A stretch of 64,000 nt of DNA from Saprospiraceae bacterium (lineage in GTDB: Bacteria > Bacteroidota > Bacteroidia > Chitinophagales > Saprospiraceae), in the NCBI GenBank assembly GCA_016718205.1, contig JADKEB010000010.1, positions 62,001-126,000 of the forward strand, read 5' to 3'. This document shows positions 61,724-64,000 of the stretch, piece by piece. The notes beneath the pieces were generated by a model, which was given only the letters and a program-made list of their open reading frames with translations, made no database searches and was not told where the DNA came from. A program made the position numbers and the translations under genes. Position 1 is the first letter of the stretch. Every line of letters starts with the position of its first letter.

Positions 61724-63133
61724 TTATATCAACTTCAATTCTTTTGCTTTGCTTATCATAAAATCATAGGCCGGTTGATAAGCATTGGCAATTTCCCCAT
61801 CGAGAATGGCTTCTCTGATAGCATTTTTTATTATACCTACTTCCCTGGACGGTGGTAGTTTGAGTATATTCATGATGTCGTCTCCACTGATAGGCGGCTG
61901 CCAGCTACGCAGTTGGTCTTTCTCTTCTACTTCCTTTATTTTTTCTGTCAGAACCTTATAATTGTCCTTATACCTGATGACTTTCCCTTCATTTTTTGAT
62001 GTAATGTCCGCTTTGCAAAGCGTCATTAGGTCTTCGATGTCATCTCCGGCATCAAAGAGCAACCGTCTCACTGCTGAATCCGTGACTTCATCATTGGTCA
62101 GTGCAATAGGACGCAAGTGCAGCAATACCAGTTTTTGTACATATTTCATTTTTGAATCCAAAGGTAGTTTCATTCTCTTAAAAATCCTGGGAACCATGGC
62201 AGCTCCCAAAGCCTCATGCCCATAGAATGTCCAACCTAAATTCTGGTCAAATCTCTTAGTCGGAGGTTTGGCTATGTCATGGAGGATAGCTGCCCATCTT
62301 AACCATATATTTTTTGTTTCTTTCGAGATGTTTTCAAGTACTTCAAGTGTGTGATAGAAATTATCCTTGTGTCCTATATTATTTCTGATTTCAACTCCTT
62401 GTAAAGCTGCCATTTCAGGAAAGATGATATGAAGCAAACCTGTATCGTATAGGTAATTAAATCCTTTTCCGGGTCGATCTGATGCGATGATTTTCTCCAA
62501 TTCTGTTGTGATTCTTTCCTTCGATACTATATTGATCCTGTTTTTATTTTTGGATATGGATTTATATGTACTGATTTCAATTTCAAAATCCAACTGTGTG
62601 GCAAATCTGATGGCGCGCATCATCCTCAAAGGATCATCCCCAAATGTTTTATCCGGATCCAACGGAGTTTTGATGATTTTATTTTCTAAGTCATAAAACC
62701 CATTGAACGGATCAATGATCTTCCCATAATCTTCTTCATTAAGACTAACTGCCATTGCATTGATAGTAAAATCACGTCTGTTTTGATCGTCTTCAAGGGT
62801 ACCGTTTTCCACTGCAGGTTTGCGGCTGTCTGCACTATATGATTCTTTGCGCGCACCTACAAATTCAATTTCGATGTCTTTGTGTTTGATCATGGCTGTG
62901 CCAAAGCGCCGGTATACTGCAATATGGGGTAGTGGCGTAAGTTTAGAAGCTAATTTTTCAGCAAGAGCTATCCCGTCGCCCACACAAACTACATCGAGAT
63001 CTTTGGAGTCGCGGGCGAGCAATCTGTCTCTAACATAACCTCCTACCACATATGCGGCTACATTCTGTTCCCGAGCCGCTGTCTGGATGAGTTCAAAAAT
63101 ACTTCTTTCATATGGTTTGATATTGAAGACCAT
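61724..63133 (-). CDS. cca: CCA tRNA nucleotidyltransferase with HD domain
   Basis: 469 aa. It adds the 3' CCA to tRNAs. This matters here because the tRNA-Ala gene in the window does not encode CCA. The nucleotidyltransferase head shows VVGGYVRDRLLARDSKDLDV and RRFGTAMIKHKDIEIEFVGA, then RRDFTINAMAVSL and DPLRMMRAIRFATQ. An HD metal-site domain follows (FYHTLEVL, WAAILHDIAKPPTK, FYGHEALGA). It is 19 bp downstream of dusB. Confidence 0.93.
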   Translation of the reverse strand: MVFNIKPYERSIFELIQTAAREQNVAAYVVGGYVRDRLLARDSKDLDVVCVGDGIALAEKLASKLTPLPHIAVYRRFGTAMIKHKDIEIEFVGARKESYSADSRKPAVENGTLEDDQNRRDFTINAMAVSLNEEDYGKIIDPFNGFYDLENKIIKTPLDPDKTFGDDPLRMMRAIRFATQLDFEIEISTYKSISKNKNRINIVSKERITTELEKIIASDRPGKGFNYLYDTGLLHIIFPEMAALQGVEIRNNIGHKDNFYHTLEVLENISKETKNIWLRWAAILHDIAKPPTKRFDQNLGWTFYGHEALGAAMVPRIFKRMKLPLDSKMKYVQKLVLLHLRPIALTNDEVTDSAVRRLLFDAGDDIEDLMTLCKADITSKNEGKVIRYKDNYKVLTEKIKEVEEKDQLRSWQPPISGDDIMNILKLPPSREVGIIKNAIREAILDGEIANAYQPAYDFMISKAKELKLI

Positions 63134-63152
63134 CTTACTTGTTTTTTTGTAG

Positions 63153-64000
63153 TTAATAGCTCACCGGCATTTCCAGATAGTGTTCTTTCATTTCATCCAA
63201 TATCCCTAACACAGACTGACTGTCCATTTCAGTGACAAGTCTTGCTCTGAATTCTTTTACACCAGGTAATTCACGAAAATAGTTGGTATAATGTCTTCTC
63301 ATTTCTACAATACCAAGTTTTTCACCTTTCCATTCTATACTCTTTAATAGATGTCTTCGGGCTACTTCCACTCTCTCTTCGATATCAGGAGGTGGTGGCA
63401 CTATACCATCTCTCAGATAAGATTTGATATCCCTGAATATCCATGGGTAACCGATACTTGCTCTCCCTATCATTATACCATCAACCCCATAACTCTCTTT
63501 ATATGCCAATGCTTTTTGAGGTGAATCTATATCACCATTACCGAAAATCGGGATATGCATCCTTGGATTATTTTTTATATCACCAATGAGTGTCCAGTCA
63601 GCTTCCCCTTTGTACATTTGTTTTCGGGTACGGCCGTGTATGGTGAGGGCCTTGATACCAATGTCCTGAAGTCGCTCGGCCACCTCGACAATATTTAACG
63701 AATTTTCATCCCATCCGAGCCTGGTTTTGACAGTGACAGGTAGCTTGGTCGATTTCACTACCTTCTCTGTTAATCTGATCATTTTTGGTATATCCTGAAG
63801 TATTCCGGCACCGGCCATCTTGCACACTACCTTTTTGACAGGACAACCAAAATTAATGTCCAATAGCTCTGGCCGAGCTTCTTCCACTATTTCTGCTGCT
63901 CTTCCCATGGAGTCTATTTCTGCGCCAAATATCTGAATGCCAATAGGTCTTTCATCATCCCAAATATCTAATTTTTGAACACTTTTTGTGGCATCACGGA
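63153..64000 (-). CDS. dusB: tRNA-dihydrouridine synthase (5' end beyond window)
   Basis: About 282 codons are visible; the frame is open to base 64000, so the N-terminal FMN-binding start lies outside. It reduces uridines in the tRNA D-loop using FMN. Motifs are GIQIFGAEI, ELLDINFGCPVKKVV with catalytic Cys in VVCKMAGAGIL, VTVKTRLGWDE, LTIHGRTRKQMYKG and FGNGDIDSPQKA. The internal ATG at 63908 is not the start because conserved sequence continues upstream of it. First visible gene of the dusB-cca-HhH operon. Confidence 0.93.
   Translation of the reverse strand, partial: RDATKSVQKLDIWDDERPIGIQIFGAEIDSMGRAAEIVEEARPELLDINFGCPVKKVVCKMAGAGILQDIPKMIRLTEKVVKSTKLPVTVKTRLGWDENSLNIVEVAERLQDIGIKALTIHGRTRKQMYKGEADWTLIGDIKNNPRMHIPIFGNGDIDSPQKALAYKESYGVDGIMIGRASIGYPWIFRDIKSYLRDGIVPPPPDIEERVEVARRHLLKSIEWKGEKLGIVEMRRHYTNYFRELPGVKEFRARLVTEMDSQSVLGILDEMKEHYLEMPVSY

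Noticed and set aside
1..64000. CRISPR arrays, rRNA operons, prophage genes and full-length insertion sequences.
   Set aside because: Looked for and not seen: no regularly spaced direct repeats, no rRNA sequence, no phage structural genes and no transposase reading frame.

Overview
The window comes from an AT-rich member of the Bacteroidota, most like the Saprospiraceae/Chitinophagales side of the phylum. The evidence is direct: type IX secretion (T9SS) C-terminal sorting tails on four secreted proteins, SprB-type repeats, a gliding-associated CHU_C tail, three TonB-dependent receptors with carboxypeptidase-like N-domains, futalosine-pathway MqnA, an ArsG-type permease remnant, and many Bacteroidetes -7 promoter boxes (TAnnTTTG) in front of genes. 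It reads as ordinary chromosome with many small accessory insertions, not as a phage or plasmid.

Layout. 1-8000: an aldehyde dehydrogenase cut by the window edge, a TonB receptor, a small membrane protein, and a TonB receptor-lactonase operon. 8195-15385: a minus-strand operon in which riboflavin synthase lies between two very large secreted proteins. 15753-18684: a TolC-type channel and an efflux adaptor. 18936-23250: a DUF2064 glycosyltransferase, a secreted M14 carboxypeptidase, and a stretch of gene remnants (toxin-antitoxin, S41 protease piece, DinB piece). 23286-25219: GlxA regulator-GNAT-DUF operon. 25940-30132: three periplasmic PPIase/SurA-type chaperones in a row, then tRNA-Ala(GGC). 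31133-33307: RprX/RprY-like two-component system. 33744-36068: acyltransferase, a small haem-motif T9SS protein and mqnA. 36458-38627: Crp-type regulator and an unusual outer-membrane barrel fused to an alpha/beta hydrolase. 38778-46005: subtilase, rplS, acyl-CoA carboxylase beta subunit, tcdA-tatD and higBA. 46098-51146: TonB receptor beside an ArsG remnant, and a large secreted glycosidase-like protein. 51587-57736: thiolase, then two DUF4369-thioredoxin paralogues with a GH29 fucosidase between them. 57737-58300: a candidate structured ncRNA. 58301-64000: UDP-glucuronate decarboxylase-DUF1080-HAD, and dusB-cca-HhH.

The most notable feature is a family of short non-autonomous transposons (MITEs). 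Six complete copies and one isolated end share the termini GAGTATGTTTAAA / TTTAAACATACTC, and every complete copy is flanked by a perfect 3-bp target duplication of the form TNA. Four copies have the same 258-259 bp core made of consecutive hairpins. One has a shorter, partly replaced core. One has an unrelated core carrying a second, nested inverted-repeat element. No transposase for them is present in the window. A separate 159-bp element with a TAA duplication sits exactly on the stop codon of the first TonB receptor.

Other leads are the middle copy of a tandem DUF4369-thioredoxin array that appears to have been replaced by a fucosidase, leaving a 3' scar; two secreted proteins with the same CxxCH-bearing N-domain; and a 6S-like ncRNA candidate. 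All assignments are from reading the sequence. No database search was run.
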